Source: Roseobacter ponti
Lineage (GTDB): Bacteria > Pseudomonadota > Alphaproteobacteria > Rhodobacterales > Rhodobacteraceae
Direction of reading: 5' to 3'
Length of the DNA stretch: 64,000 nucleotides
NCBI RefSeq assembly: GCF_012932215.1
Contig: NZ_CP048788.1
Span: forward strand, 2,170,001 to 2,234,000
Shown: positions 30,337-38,805 of the stretch, piece after piece
How the letters are laid out: each line of letters opens with the position of its first letter
Position numbering within the stretch: the first letter of the stretch is position 1
Notes under the pieces: model-generated
The model's database searches: none
The model's input: only the letters and a program-made list of their open reading frames with translations
What the model was told of the DNA's origin: nothing
Made by a program: the position numbers and the translations under genes

Positions 30337-31899
30337 TCAGAAATCTGTCGGAGCGCCGCCTTCTGACTTCCGGCGGGCCACAAAATCCGAAAGTTCATCC
30401 CGGATGGCTACGTCCATCGCAGGCGGTTCGAAAGATGCGGTGATCTCCTTGAACATCAGATGCGCGCGTTCGGGCGTCCAGACAGCGCCCGCGGCCTCCC
30501 AGCCCTCATAGTTCTTCCAGTCACTGAGGAAGGGCTGATAAAAGGCCGTGGTATAACGATCCTGGGTGTGCTGAATGCCAAAGAAATGCCCCGCGTTGCC
30601 AACCGACTTAATGGCGTCGAGGGCGATCTCATCAGGGCCTGTGGCGCAGATTTCCGGCTCCATATAGCGCTGGATCTGCTGCAGCACTTCGCAATCCATG
30701 ATGAACTTCTCAGGGCTTGCAATCAGCCCGCCCTCAAGCCAGCCGGCGGCGTGATAGACCATATTCGTGCCCGACTGCACGGCCGCCCAGAGACTGTTTG
30801 AGGTCTCCCACATCGCCTGACCGTCCGGCACGTTTGCCGCACAGACGCCCGAGGACCGCATCGGCAGACCGTAAAACCGCGCCAGCTGCCCGGTCATCTG
30901 GGTGGCGCGCATGTATTCCGGCGTTCCAAAGGCCGGTGCACCCGATTTCATATCCACATTAGAGGTGAACGTGCCGATCGCCACCGGACAACCCGGGCGG
31001 ATGATCTGCGCCAGCACCACCGCACAAAGCGCTTCGGCCAGCGATTGTGCCACAGCGCCTGCCATGGTCACCGGCGCCATGGCCCCTGCAAGCGTGAAGG
31101 GCGTAACCACGAGCCCCTGCCCCCGCCGTGCCATACGCATCCAGCCGTCCATCATCGGATAGTCGTGCTTCAGCGGGGACGTCGAGTTGATGTTGGTGTA
31201 CATCCGCGGGCTGGCATCAAATTCCTCATGGCTCAGACCCTGGCTGATGCGGACCATCTCCATGACGTCCTCAACCCGCTCCTTGCCCAGCGAATAGGCG
31301 TGCATGACCTTGTCGGTCAGCGTGAGCTTGTCAAAAAGCACATCAAGGTGGCGCACGGAGGCATGGATATCGACAGGTTCGACCGGATAGCCGCCAGCGA
31401 AATGGATGCAGTTAAAGTACTGGGTCAGTTTAAGAAGATCACGGCACATCTCGCGGGTGCCAGGGACTTTGGTGCCGAGGTGCATGTCCCAGTAATTGGG
31501 CGGCGAGGAGACATTGCCGAACACCAGATTGCGTCCGCCGATGGTGATTTTACGGTCCGGATTGCGCGGGGTCATGGTGAATTCGGAGGGCGCTTTGCCA
31601 ATCCACTCCATCACCATATCGCGCCCCATGCGCACGTTGGTGCCGTTGATGGTGCAGTCCTCTTTGCGCAGGATTTCAACGGCTTCTTCATTAAGAAACT
31701 CAATGCCGATCTCTTCGAGAATGCGCATGGCCCCGTCGTGGATTGCCTCGACGCCCTCGGGCGAAAGCGGTTCGGTCGGGGCATCGGTATTGACCGGTGG
31801 CTTCCATGGCATCTGCTGGATCACGGCGGACCCCCGGCGCGTAGCGGCACCGGACCGGCCGCCGCCGCGGGTTCTGCGTTTGGTGGGAGCGTCGGCCAT
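30337..31899 (-). CDS. MttB-family (trimethylamine methyltransferase-like) protein, no pyrrolysine codon
   Basis: A 520-residue protein of the MttB superfamily, read through without any in-frame TAG, so it is of the non-pyrrolysine type. Related proteins such as MtgB demethylate quaternary amines like glycine betaine and pass the methyl group to a corrinoid protein. The N-terminal ~30 residues are basic (K-R-R-T-R-G-G-G-R). The ATG at 31899 has an AAGGA site 9 bases upstream. No corrinoid protein gene is adjacent. Substrate is unknown; the carnitine operon 6 kb away yields glycine betaine, which makes that compound a plausible candidate. Confidence 0.85.
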   Translation of the reverse strand: MADAPTKRRTRGGGRSGAATRRGSAVIQQMPWKPPVNTDAPTEPLSPEGVEAIHDGAMRILEEIGIEFLNEEAVEILRKEDCTINGTNVRMGRDMVMEWIGKAPSEFTMTPRNPDRKITIGGRNLVFGNVSSPPNYWDMHLGTKVPGTREMCRDLLKLTQYFNCIHFAGGYPVEPVDIHASVRHLDVLFDKLTLTDKVMHAYSLGKERVEDVMEMVRISQGLSHEEFDASPRMYTNINSTSPLKHDYPMMDGWMRMARRGQGLVVTPFTLAGAMAPVTMAGAVAQSLAEALCAVVLAQIIRPGCPVAIGTFTSNVDMKSGAPAFGTPEYMRATQMTGQLARFYGLPMRSSGVCAANVPDGQAMWETSNSLWAAVQSGTNMVYHAAGWLEGGLIASPEKFIMDCEVLQQIQRYMEPEICATGPDEIALDAIKSVGNAGHFFGIQHTQDRYTTAFYQPFLSDWKNYEGWEAAGAVWTPERAHLMFKEITASFEPPAMDVAIRDELSDFVARRKSEGGAPTDF

Positions 31900-32008
31900 G
31901 GGAGTATCCTTCGTTGAGCGGAAAGCCCCCCGAGAAGGCCAGAGCCGCACCACAAGGGCCGTCCCGTTCGCGACCCTCTGCGTCGTTTTTGAGCGCAGGA
32001 GCGCCGTT

Positions 32009-32704
32009 TCAGCTCTGCATCGCGAGCCAGGCCGGCAGGCCGCCGATATTGTCCATAATCACATCCGCATGGGGGGCGAGCACCTCCGCCGGAGCGAGCC
32101 CTGTCAGAACTCCTACACAGCGCATGCCCGCGGCCCTGCCCGCGTGCAGATCATGGGTGCTGTCACCGACCATCACAATCTGATCCGGGGCCAGCCCGGT
32201 AGCCGCGGCAAATGCGTGAAGCTGACCCGGGCCCGGTTTTGCGCCGTGCCCGCTGTCAAAGCCTGCGATGAAGTCGAAAAACTGTGTCACCCCGGCCTGA
32301 TCAAGATGCGCGCGCGCAGGGCGTTCGGCATCATTCGTAGCCACCCCCAGCATCAGACCGGCGGCCCGCAGCTGCTCCAGCAGCGGCACGAGCGGCACGG
32401 CTTCGGCCTGGGGCGCGGCTTCGGCTTCGGCGTTGATCACGTCCACCAGCGCTTCGGCCGAAAACTGTGGCAGATGCTGCGCCAGAACGGCAGCGACCTC
32501 TCCGGGCGTGCCTGCAACGACGACGCTGCCGGGGCTGAATTCCTCTGTTGTGACGTCGAACCCGATTGCCGTTCCGAGCCGGATCCGGTGATCGCGGTCG
32601 GGTGCAAGCCGCGTCAGGAATGAGACAGCCCAGGCCTCCCAGGTCCGCGCAAAATCGAAAAGCGTGCCGTCCTTGTCAAAGAGCACGCCGCGCACCCCGG
32701 TCAT
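32009..32704 (-). CDS. HAD-family phosphatase (phosphoglycolate phosphatase-like)
   Basis: A 231-residue haloacid dehalogenase-type hydrolase. Motif I is F-D-K-D-G-T-L-F near residue 10, motif II is G-V-A-T-N-D, and motif IV includes M-V-G-D-S-T-H-D. The cap domain is of the small helical kind seen in phosphoglycolate phosphatases. The substrate is uncertain. Its ATG overlaps the stop of the upstream DUF3572 gene by 4 bases. Confidence 0.85.
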   Translation of the reverse strand: MTGVRGVLFDKDGTLFDFARTWEAWAVSFLTRLAPDRDHRIRLGTAIGFDVTTEEFSPGSVVVAGTPGEVAAVLAQHLPQFSAEALVDVINAEAEAAPQAEAVPLVPLLEQLRAAGLMLGVATNDAERPARAHLDQAGVTQFFDFIAGFDSGHGAKPGPGQLHAFAAATGLAPDQIVMVGDSTHDLHAGRAAGMRCVGVLTGLAPAEVLAPHADVIMDNIGGLPAWLAMQS

Positions 32705-32985
32705 GTCCAGTGTACCTCGTCGCCGCCCGGCAGGGCCCGGCGCGCCGCAGGCAGCATCTCATACCGCAACCCGGCCGAGTCGCAGGCCGCCACCACCCAG
32801 GCATCGTCCATCAGTACGAAGTCCAGCACCGACGCCAGAAACGCAGGGTCTGCAGCACCAGCCCGGATGTCGCTTTCAGAAACCCCTGTAGACCCCTGAA
32901 ACACCGGCAGTAATTCGTCATTACCTGCCAGCCAGCCCAGCACCTGCAGGGCGATCACTTCGGCGTTTTCCCGCGCAAGGGACAT
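32701..32985 (-). CDS. DUF3572 family protein
   Basis: A 94-residue protein beginning M-S-L-A-R-E-N-A-E-V-I-A-L-Q-V-L-G-W-L-A-G, characteristic of DUF3572, a small family found in Alphaproteobacteria. Function unknown. The ATG at 32985 is chosen because the family start matches; the upstream extension of the frame is not conserved in character. It is coupled to the HAD phosphatase gene and divergent from the PleD-like gene, 86 bases apart. Confidence 0.75.
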   Translation of the reverse strand: MSLARENAEVIALQVLGWLAGNDELLPVFQGSTGVSESDIRAGAADPAFLASVLDFVLMDDAWVVAACDSAGLRYEMLPAARRALPGGDEVHWT

Positions 32986-33071
32986 AAAGCACCCACATTT
33001 TAACTTTTCCGGAAACTCTTTGTTAACCAATTGAACGGCAATGTCGATTACCGGATGACGCCAGCAAAAGG

Positions 33072-34487
33072 ATGACCAAAAACGTGCAGGGCAAAATCCT
33101 CATCGTTGATGCCATTTCCACAAACCGCATCGTGCTCAAGGTCAAACTGGCATCCGCGTTCTACGAAGTTGTTCAGGCCGCGACCGCTGATGAGGCCTGC
33201 GTCGCAGCTCTGCGGCATGACCCCGATCTGATCATCTCCGCGATGGCCCTGCCAGACTGCGATTCCGCAGAGCTGTGCCGCAAGCTGCAGCGCAATCCCC
33301 AGACCCGCGCGATCCCGATGATGGTCATCGGCTGCCGGCCCAATGCAGACAGCCGGCTCGAAGCGCTTGAGGCCGGCGTGCATGACGTAATGCTCAAACC
33401 CATCGATGACACGCTGCTGCTGGCGCGCGTCCGCAGCCTGATCCGGGCGCATAACACTGCGGCGGAATGGAAAATGCGCGAAGACACCTCGCGGGCGCTC
33501 GGTTTCGCCGAAGATCCCGCTGACTTCGGTCCGCCGGGACGGGTGATCATGGTCGGTGCGGACAGCGCCCGTATTCACGGCTGGATGAGCAGGCTGACGC
33601 CGGTGCTGCGCAGCGGGCTGCGCTATGCCGCGCCCGAAACGGCTCTGCGCGATCTGATGCCGGGAAAGGTGCCGGATATTTTCGTGCTTGTGCTGGAAGA
33701 CAGGGATAATCACTCCGGCGAAGTTCTGCGCCTGCTTGCCGCCATCCGGGCCACGGCGATAACGCGCCATGCCGGCATTCTCGTGCTGCAGCCCAGTCCG
33801 GATCCGGGACTTGGCGCCTATGCGCTTGATCTGGGTGCCGACGATCTGATGACTGACGGGTTCGAGGTCACTGAAATGGCCCTGCGTGTCAAAGCGATGC
33901 TGCGGCGCAAACGGCTTGCCGACCAGCTGCGCGCGACCGTACGCACCGGGCTTAAAGCCGCTGTTTCCGATCCGCTCACCGGGCTGCACAACCGGCGCTA
34001 TGCCATGCCCCATCTGGCGCGTGTGGCCGAGCATTCGGCGGCCACCGGGCGCAGCTTCGCGGTCATGGTGGCCGATCTTGACCACTTCAAGCGCATCAAT
34101 GACCTTTACGGTCATGCCTCGGGCGACGCGGTGCTGGTCGAGGCCGCACGGCGTCTGCGCGAGAATCTGCGCGGCGTTGACCTTGTCGCGCGGATCGGGG
34201 GCGAGGAGTTTCTGATCGTCATGCCGGCCACACCGCTGACCGAGGCCCGGGTCGCCGCGCGCAGGATCTGCCGGCGGATAGGCGGCATCGGATTTACGGT
34301 CCCGGGCGCGCCGGACCCGATCACAGTGACAATCTCGATCGGGGTGACCATCGGCGGGCTTCAGGGCAAAAATGCCTGCGAACGCGACCGCGATGCGAAT
34401 TTCCTTCTCGATGCGGCGGACAAGGCGCTCTACGAATCCAAAGTGCAGGGACGCAATCAGGTTACGATGAGCCGGCCCGCCGCCTGA
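33072..34487 (+). CDS. pleD: PleD-like response regulator diguanylate cyclase with altered receiver
   Basis: A 471-residue protein with the PleD layout: receiver (~1-125), second receiver-like adaptor (~155-290) and GGDEF domain (~300-471). The catalytic G-G-E-E-F is at ~376-380 and an I-site R-G-V-D lies just before it. The first receiver keeps the K-P motif (M-L-K-P-I-D) but has Ala57 where the phospho-acceptor Asp is expected (I-I-S-A-M-A-L-P), Ala14 for an acidic-pocket residue, and Gly for the switch Thr. Phosphorylation control is thus doubtful, while c-di-GMP synthesis should be intact. Confidence 0.85.
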   Translation: MTKNVQGKILIVDAISTNRIVLKVKLASAFYEVVQAATADEACVAALRHDPDLIISAMALPDCDSAELCRKLQRNPQTRAIPMMVIGCRPNADSRLEALEAGVHDVMLKPIDDTLLLARVRSLIRAHNTAAEWKMREDTSRALGFAEDPADFGPPGRVIMVGADSARIHGWMSRLTPVLRSGLRYAAPETALRDLMPGKVPDIFVLVLEDRDNHSGEVLRLLAAIRATAITRHAGILVLQPSPDPGLGAYALDLGADDLMTDGFEVTEMALRVKAMLRRKRLADQLRATVRTGLKAAVSDPLTGLHNRRYAMPHLARVAEHSAATGRSFAVMVADLDHFKRINDLYGHASGDAVLVEAARRLRENLRGVDLVARIGGEEFLIVMPATPLTEARVAARRICRRIGGIGFTVPGAPDPITVTISIGVTIGGLQGKNACERDRDANFLLDAADKALYESKVQGRNQVTMSRPAA

Positions 34488-34526
34488 TCATTTAATATCA
34501 AAAGGTTGTGGCGCGCACCTGAAGTA

Positions 34527-35009
34527 TCACCTGCGCTTTTTCCGGCGACTGAGTGCCTCTTCCACACCCTGTGCATAATCCGCGCGCTCGGCATCGCTCA
34601 TATCAGCCACCAGTTCAAGCCATGCTGCCCGTGCACTTTGCTGGAAAGCAACACCGATGCCTGCCTGCCGGTCCAAGGCAGCCTGCAGAGCCTGCGCATC
34701 AAAGGGATCAGCGCGCATCGCCTGCACGACATCATCATACATGGCCCGCCGCGATCCGCGTTCGGGAAAGGTTGCCTTGCGTTCCTGGCGCAGGGCGCGG
34801 AACATTGCGCGGCGGTCTTCGCGGTCGAGTGCCGCCATATAGGGCCATGCATAGGCCTGGGGCCCGCCCCGGCCCGCCACCGGATCATGGCGCAGAAAGG
34901 CTCCTGCAAGCAGCCCGACAAAAGCCAGATTGAGCGCCACCGAAAGCCCCAGAAGGATCTTGAGCCGGCGTCCGGGCACAGGGGGTTTCTGCTCTGCATC
35001 ATTCTGCAT
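34527..35009 (-). CDS. Periplasmic heavy-metal sensor domain protein (CpxP/CnrX-like)
   Basis: A 160-residue protein anchored by one N-terminal membrane helix (L-K-I-L-L-G-L-S-V-A-L-N-L-A-F-V-G), with a helical periplasmic part. The region includes D-R-E-D-R-R-A-M-F-R-A-L-R and a later helix ending M-S-D-A-E-R-A-D-Y-A-Q, typical of the heavy-metal-sensor/CpxP-type family. It is 3 bases downstream of a membrane protein gene and part of the ECF sigma cluster, so it may act in that signalling chain. What it senses is not known. Confidence 0.72.
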   Translation of the reverse strand: MQNDAEQKPPVPGRRLKILLGLSVALNLAFVGLLAGAFLRHDPVAGRGGPQAYAWPYMAALDREDRRAMFRALRQERKATFPERGSRRAMYDDVVQAMRADPFDAQALQAALDRQAGIGVAFQQSARAAWLELVADMSDAERADYAQGVEEALSRRKKRR

Positions 35010-35012
35010 GAT

Positions 35013-35390
35013 CTATTCCTCTTCTACAGCCCAGCCAAACCCGGCCAGATCAACAGGACCGTCCCAGTTTGTCACAGTTCCGGTTTCAAAAAGCGCGCCA
35101 CCGGGATCGGGCAGAGCCGCGGGCGGGCTGATTCCGATCCAGAAGCCCGCGCAGGTCGCAGCGACCAGACCGCCTGCTCCGCGCCAGCCCCCTGGCATAA
35201 CCGCCTGCAGGCGCGCAAAGAACCCTCCAGGCGCAGGCTTTGCGACTGCTTTTTCACGGCCTGTCTGAACGCCCCTGGCATCCGCAAGAACACGGGCCGT
35301 TAACCCGCCGGGGAGCTGCACATGCTCACCTGCGGCCTCGTTCAGCAGCGCATCGAGCGCCTTAATCACATCATCATCCGGTGTCGTCAT
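35013..35390 (-). CDS. Single-pass membrane protein, probable anti-sigma factor
   Basis: A 125-residue protein with a short cytoplasmic N-terminus (helical, D-D-D-V-I-K-A-L-D-A-L-L-N-E-A), one membrane helix (G-A-G-G-L-V-A-A-T-C-A-G-F-W-I-G) and a short periplasmic tail rich in Gly and acidic residues. It has no recognisable zinc motif. Its gene overlaps the 3' end of the ECF sigma gene by 17 bases, the usual place of an anti-sigma factor. The role is inferred from topology and position. A GTG directly upstream of the ATG is an alternative start. Confidence 0.55.
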   Translation of the reverse strand: MTTPDDDVIKALDALLNEAAGEHVQLPGGLTARVLADARGVQTGREKAVAKPAPGGFFARLQAVMPGGWRGAGGLVAATCAGFWIGISPPAALPDPGGALFETGTVTNWDGPVDLAGFGWAVEEE

Positions 35391-35967
35391 CACTGTACCC
35401 CAGTTCCGGACGCCGCCCGGCCAGCAAGGCCGTCAGGGTCCCTTTTCCACGCGCCGTCAGGCTTTCCACCGCCCGCGCGCTGATATCCATCACAGCACCG
35501 ATCTCGGGGTTGCTGAGCCCCTCGATGTGGCGCAGCACCACCGCCTGTCGCTGTCTGTCCGGCAAGAGGTCAAGTGCTGCCTGCAGCGCCTCGCCGCGTG
35601 CCTGTGTCTGCATCTGTGCCAGCACCCCCGGTGCCGGGTCCGCAGGTTCAGCGATCTCGTCCAGAGCAGTGCCCCGGCGTCTGCGCAGCCGGTCGGTGCA
35701 CAGGTTCGCGGTCACCCGGTAAAGCCAGGTCGTCACTTTTGCTTCGCCCTGCCGCCAGTCCGGTGCCATGCGCCAGAGCCGCAGCATCGCCTCCTGGGCC
35801 ACGTCCTCGGCCTCGGCGGCATCCCCAAGCAGACGCCGCGCATGGCCATAGACCCGCGGCAGCAACCGCGCCGTCAGAGTCCGGGACGCCTGATCATCCC
35901 CCTGCGCAAACATGAGCAGAAGAGCGTCATCCGAAAGTGAGGCAAAATCGTCCCGCGGCATATCCAT
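35374..35967 (-). CDS. ECF-type RNA polymerase sigma factor
   Basis: A 197-residue sigma-70 family factor with regions 2 and 4. Region 2 shows R-V-Y-G-H-A-R-R-L-L-G-D and the core-binding E-A-E-D-V-A-Q-E-A-M-L-R-L-W. Region 4 has L-P-D-R-Q-R-Q-A-V-V-L-R-H-I-E-G-L-S-N-P-E-I-G. It is the first gene of a run with the probable anti-sigma protein and the metal-sensor protein. Two close ATGs (35967 and 35961) are possible starts. Its regulon is unknown. Confidence 0.9.
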   Translation of the reverse strand: MDMPRDDFASLSDDALLLMFAQGDDQASRTLTARLLPRVYGHARRLLGDAAEAEDVAQEAMLRLWRMAPDWRQGEAKVTTWLYRVTANLCTDRLRRRRGTALDEIAEPADPAPGVLAQMQTQARGEALQAALDLLPDRQRQAVVLRHIEGLSNPEIGAVMDISARAVESLTARGKGTLTALLAGRRPELGYSDDDTG

Positions 35968-36025
35968 CCCGGACAGGGTTACGGGGCTGCGACGCCGCAA
36001 TCAAGCAGCGTCGCAGCCGACCAGA

Positions 36026-36472
36026 TCAACCGGCGTCGCGACCATGACGGCGGCGCATCTTTTCGCGGGCCTCGTCAAACTCTGCCTTTGTGATGACCCC
36101 GTCACCGTCGGCATCGGCACGGTCAAACATCCGGCCCGCACGTTTGCCGGCGCGCATCTCTTCAGCGGTGAGCCTGCCGTCATTATCCGCGTCGAGACGC
36201 TCCATCATGCGGGCGGCGCGCTCTTTTGCCCGCTCCGCACCGCGTGCTTCGATCTCAGCGAGGCTGAGGGCCCCGTCACCATCCGTGTCAGCTGCAGCCA
36301 TCCGGCCCGCGGCCATCGCTTCGGCTTCAGCACGGGTGATCCGGCCGTCACCGTCGGTGTCCAGCGTCTCAAATGCGGCACCCTGAGCACGGTGATCTTT
36401 TGCCATGGCCACCCCTGCGGCAAGCGATATGCTTGCACCAACGATCAGTGCGATAAATACTTTGTGTTTCAT
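36026..36472 (-). CDS. Secreted protein with four EF-hands
   Basis: A 148-residue protein with a signal peptide (I-A-L-I-V-G-A-S-I-S-L-A-A-G-V-A-M-A). Four calcium-binding loops follow: D-T-D-G-D-G-R-I-T, D-T-D-G-D-G-A-L-S, D-A-D-N-D-G-R-L-T and D-A-D-G-D-G-V-I-T, each with acidic residues at the usual ligand positions. It should bind Ca2+ in the periplasm. The ATG at 36472 follows AAAGGAG. It lies 58 bases upstream of the sigma factor gene on the same strand and may belong to the same regulatory unit. Confidence 0.85.
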   Translation of the reverse strand: MKHKVFIALIVGASISLAAGVAMAKDHRAQGAAFETLDTDGDGRITRAEAEAMAAGRMAAADTDGDGALSLAEIEARGAERAKERAARMMERLDADNDGRLTAEEMRAGKRAGRMFDRADADGDGVITKAEFDEAREKMRRRHGRDAG

Positions 36473-36663
36473 CTGGTCTCTCCTTTGAGATCTCTGCCAG
36501 CCCCCTCTTTCGGGGGGCGATACATGTTCCACGCAGAGCGGCACCATTTCCGTCGCACTTTTTTTTGCGCAGCCTTCGCGACATCCCGCCGCAGCGACCG
36601 CTCGTCATCTTTTAACCCGGCGCGGAAAGGCGCATTGGTAGGCAGACAGAACAGGAAAAGATC

Positions 36664-37095
36664 ATGGAAAAGGTCAGCCAGGACGGCGACACCCTCACCC
36701 GCGCACCGCAGACCAGCGCCCCTGCAGAAGCAGAACGTGACACACGCCGCTCGATGCTGCGCGGCTGGAAGCGCCGGTGCCCGCATTGCGGAAACGGACC
36801 GCTGCTGAAATCTTATCTGAAGGTCAATGACAGCTGCCCGGTGTGCCGCGAAGAACTCTATCACCATCGCGCCGATGACGGCCCCGCCTATCTGACCATT
36901 CTCTTTGTCGGCCATCTGATGGCCCCGCTGCTGCATCTTGCATTTGTGACATGGCGGCCCGATCCGCTTGTGCTGTTTTCGTTCTTTGCGGTTGGCTGCG
37001 TGGCTCTCTCTCTGTACCTTCTGCCGAGACTCAAGGGTGCCATGGTGGGCTACCAGTGGGCCCGCGGCATGGGAGGCTTCGGCAATACTGCCTGA
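36664..37095 (+). CDS. DUF983 membrane protein with zinc-ribbon motif
   Basis: A 143-residue protein. Residues ~35-65 carry two Cys pairs, C-P-H-C and C-P-V-C, separated by ~18 residues, a zinc-ribbon-like arrangement. Two membrane helices follow (Y-L-T-I-L-F-V-G-H-L and P-L-V-L-F-S-F-F-A-V-G). This fits the DUF983 family, common in Alphaproteobacteria, whose function is unknown. It is followed 9 bases later by a NUDIX gene, so the two are likely co-transcribed. Confidence 0.8.
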   Translation: MEKVSQDGDTLTRAPQTSAPAEAERDTRRSMLRGWKRRCPHCGNGPLLKSYLKVNDSCPVCREELYHHRADDGPAYLTILFVGHLMAPLLHLAFVTWRPDPLVLFSFFAVGCVALSLYLLPRLKGAMVGYQWARGMGGFGNTA

Positions 37096-37104
37096 GGCCC
37101 TCTG

Positions 37105-37839
37105 ATGCCCTCACCGCAAAAGGGACCGGGCATGTCCGCGCCGAGCGCCGAAGATAAAACCAGCATCCGGAACGCCGCCACAGTCATCGTGCTGCGCGAC
37201 AGGCTGAGCAACCCGCGCATTCTGATGGGCCAGCGCGGGGCACAGGCGGCATTCATGCCCAACAAATTCGTTTTTCCTGGTGGCGCTGTGGATACCGGCG
37301 ACGCGCAGGTGCCGCTGGCAGCGCCCCTGCCCGACCTCTGTGCAGAACGGTTGTCAGAGGATGCAGCCCGGGGGGTTGCCGGGGCGCTGGCCGCGGCTGC
37401 CATCCGCGAGCTCTGGGAAGAGACCGGTCTGGTGCTGGGCCATCCGGGATCCTGGCCCGGAGATGTGCCGCCCGACTGGCAGAGCTTTGCGGCCACAGGC
37501 CATGTGCCGGATGCTTCCGCTTTGCAGTTCGTATTCCGCGCTCTGACGCCTCCCGGGCGGCCCCGGCGCTTTGATGCGCGCTTCTTTCTGGTGGATGCAG
37601 AAGCCCTGCACTCGGATCCGGATGATTTTTCAGCAGCCTCTGATGAGCTCAGCCATCTGCAATGGGTGCCGCTTGCCCGGGCGCGCGCATTTGACATGCC
37701 CTTTATCACCGAAGTGGTTCTGGCCGAGATCGAAGCGCGGGTCCGCGACACAAATCCCCCGTCGTCGGTGCCGTTCTTCAAAAACAGTGATGAAGAAAGC
37801 CTGTTTCTGCGCCTGCGTGGTTACCGGATGACGGAGTAA
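37105..37839 (+). CDS. NUDIX hydrolase
   Basis: A 244-residue NUDIX-domain protein. The Nudix box is visible as an R-E-L-W-E-E-T-G core in A-A-I-R-E-L-W-E-E-T-G-L-V near residue 100, preceded by the strand K-F-V-F-P-G-G-A-V. Such enzymes hydrolyse nucleoside diphosphate derivatives or coenzyme A/NADH; the sequence does not show which. A later ATG at 37132 (M-S-A-P-S-A-E-D) is an alternative start. Confidence 0.82.
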   Translation: MPSPQKGPGMSAPSAEDKTSIRNAATVIVLRDRLSNPRILMGQRGAQAAFMPNKFVFPGGAVDTGDAQVPLAAPLPDLCAERLSEDAARGVAGALAAAAIRELWEETGLVLGHPGSWPGDVPPDWQSFAATGHVPDASALQFVFRALTPPGRPRRFDARFFLVDAEALHSDPDDFSAASDELSHLQWVPLARARAFDMPFITEVVLAEIEARVRDTNPPSSVPFFKNSDEESLFLRLRGYRMTE

Positions 37840-37845
37840 ACCGGC

Positions 37846-38763
37846 TCAGATCACAAGAACGAGGCTGATGACGGAACCACAGATCACCGCCATGCCCGCC
37901 AGTTCGCGCCATGTGCTGCGCTCACCGAAAAAGAGCCGTGAGGCCAGCAGGCTGAGCACAAGCTCAACCTGACCCACCGCTTTGACATAGGCTGCGGTCT
38001 GCAGGGTGAAGGCGAGAAACCAGCAGAACGAACCGGCCATCGAGGTCACGCCGATCCAGCCGGCCACGCGGCGGGCGCGCCAGACGGCGGCGATCTGAGG
38101 TGCGTCGCGCAGCCAGAGCCAGAGCGCCATGCCGGTCATCTGTGCGCCTGTCACAGCCGCAAGCGTCAGCCCCGCGCGCAGCAGCGGATCAGAGGTCTGC
38201 AGTTCAAGCGAAGCGCCGCGATAGCACACGGCCGACACCGCAAAGAGCACGCCCGACCCCAGCCCCAGCGCAATGCCACGGTTGAACATCCCCATACGCG
38301 GCCCGCCCGCAATCTGCGGCGGTGTCGAGAGCAGCAGTACGCCGACAAGCCCCAGCGCGATTGCCCCGAAGGCCGCAAGGCTCACACCCTCACCCAGCAG
38401 CACAAGACCGATGATCACCGACAGGATCACTTCGGTTTTCATCAGCGTTACACCCACGGCGAAATTGCGCGATTTAAAGAGCGTGACGACAAAGATGGTG
38501 GCCGTGACCTGCGCCAGCGCACCGGTCAGCGCCCACCCCCAGAACAGCAGCCCCGTGGCGGGCAGCGCCTGCCCCGTGCCCGCCACATAGAACGCCACAA
38601 GAACCGCAATCACCGGCGCGGAATAGAAAAACCGCGCGAACGTGGCACCTGTTGGGCTCAGAACGGCCGTAGAGAGCACTTTTTGCAGCATAAACCGCAG
38701 GGTCTGGAACCCCGCTGCGGCCAGCGAGGCGAGTACCCAGAGATCTGTGGAAATACCGGTCAT
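37846..38763 (-). CDS. EamA/DMT family transporter (3' end of carnitine operon)
   Basis: A 305-residue protein with about ten hydrophobic segments and two EamA repeats, including G-V-T-L-M-K-T-E-V-I-L-S-V-I-I-G in the first repeat and the R-L-F-F-G-E-R segment in the second. It starts 42 bases after the SDR stop and reads the same way, so it may be part of the carnitine unit and export a by-product or import a substrate. That link is inferred from position only. Confidence 0.82.
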   Translation of the reverse strand: MTGISTDLWVLASLAAAGFQTLRFMLQKVLSTAVLSPTGATFARFFYSAPVIAVLVAFYVAGTGQALPATGLLFWGWALTGALAQVTATIFVVTLFKSRNFAVGVTLMKTEVILSVIIGLVLLGEGVSLAAFGAIALGLVGVLLLSTPPQIAGGPRMGMFNRGIALGLGSGVLFAVSAVCYRGASLELQTSDPLLRAGLTLAAVTGAQMTGMALWLWLRDAPQIAAVWRARRVAGWIGVTSMAGSFCWFLAFTLQTAAYVKAVGQVELVLSLLASRLFFGERSTWRELAGMAVICGSVISLVLVI

Positions 38764-38805
38764 GGCGTTCTCATGACGCAGAATGCAGCCGCGTGCCAGC
38801 CCCGA

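Noticed and set aside
30337-31899. Pyrrolysine-containing MttB
   Set aside because: No in-frame TAG occurs in the coding region, so the protein belongs to the non-pyrrolysine branch.
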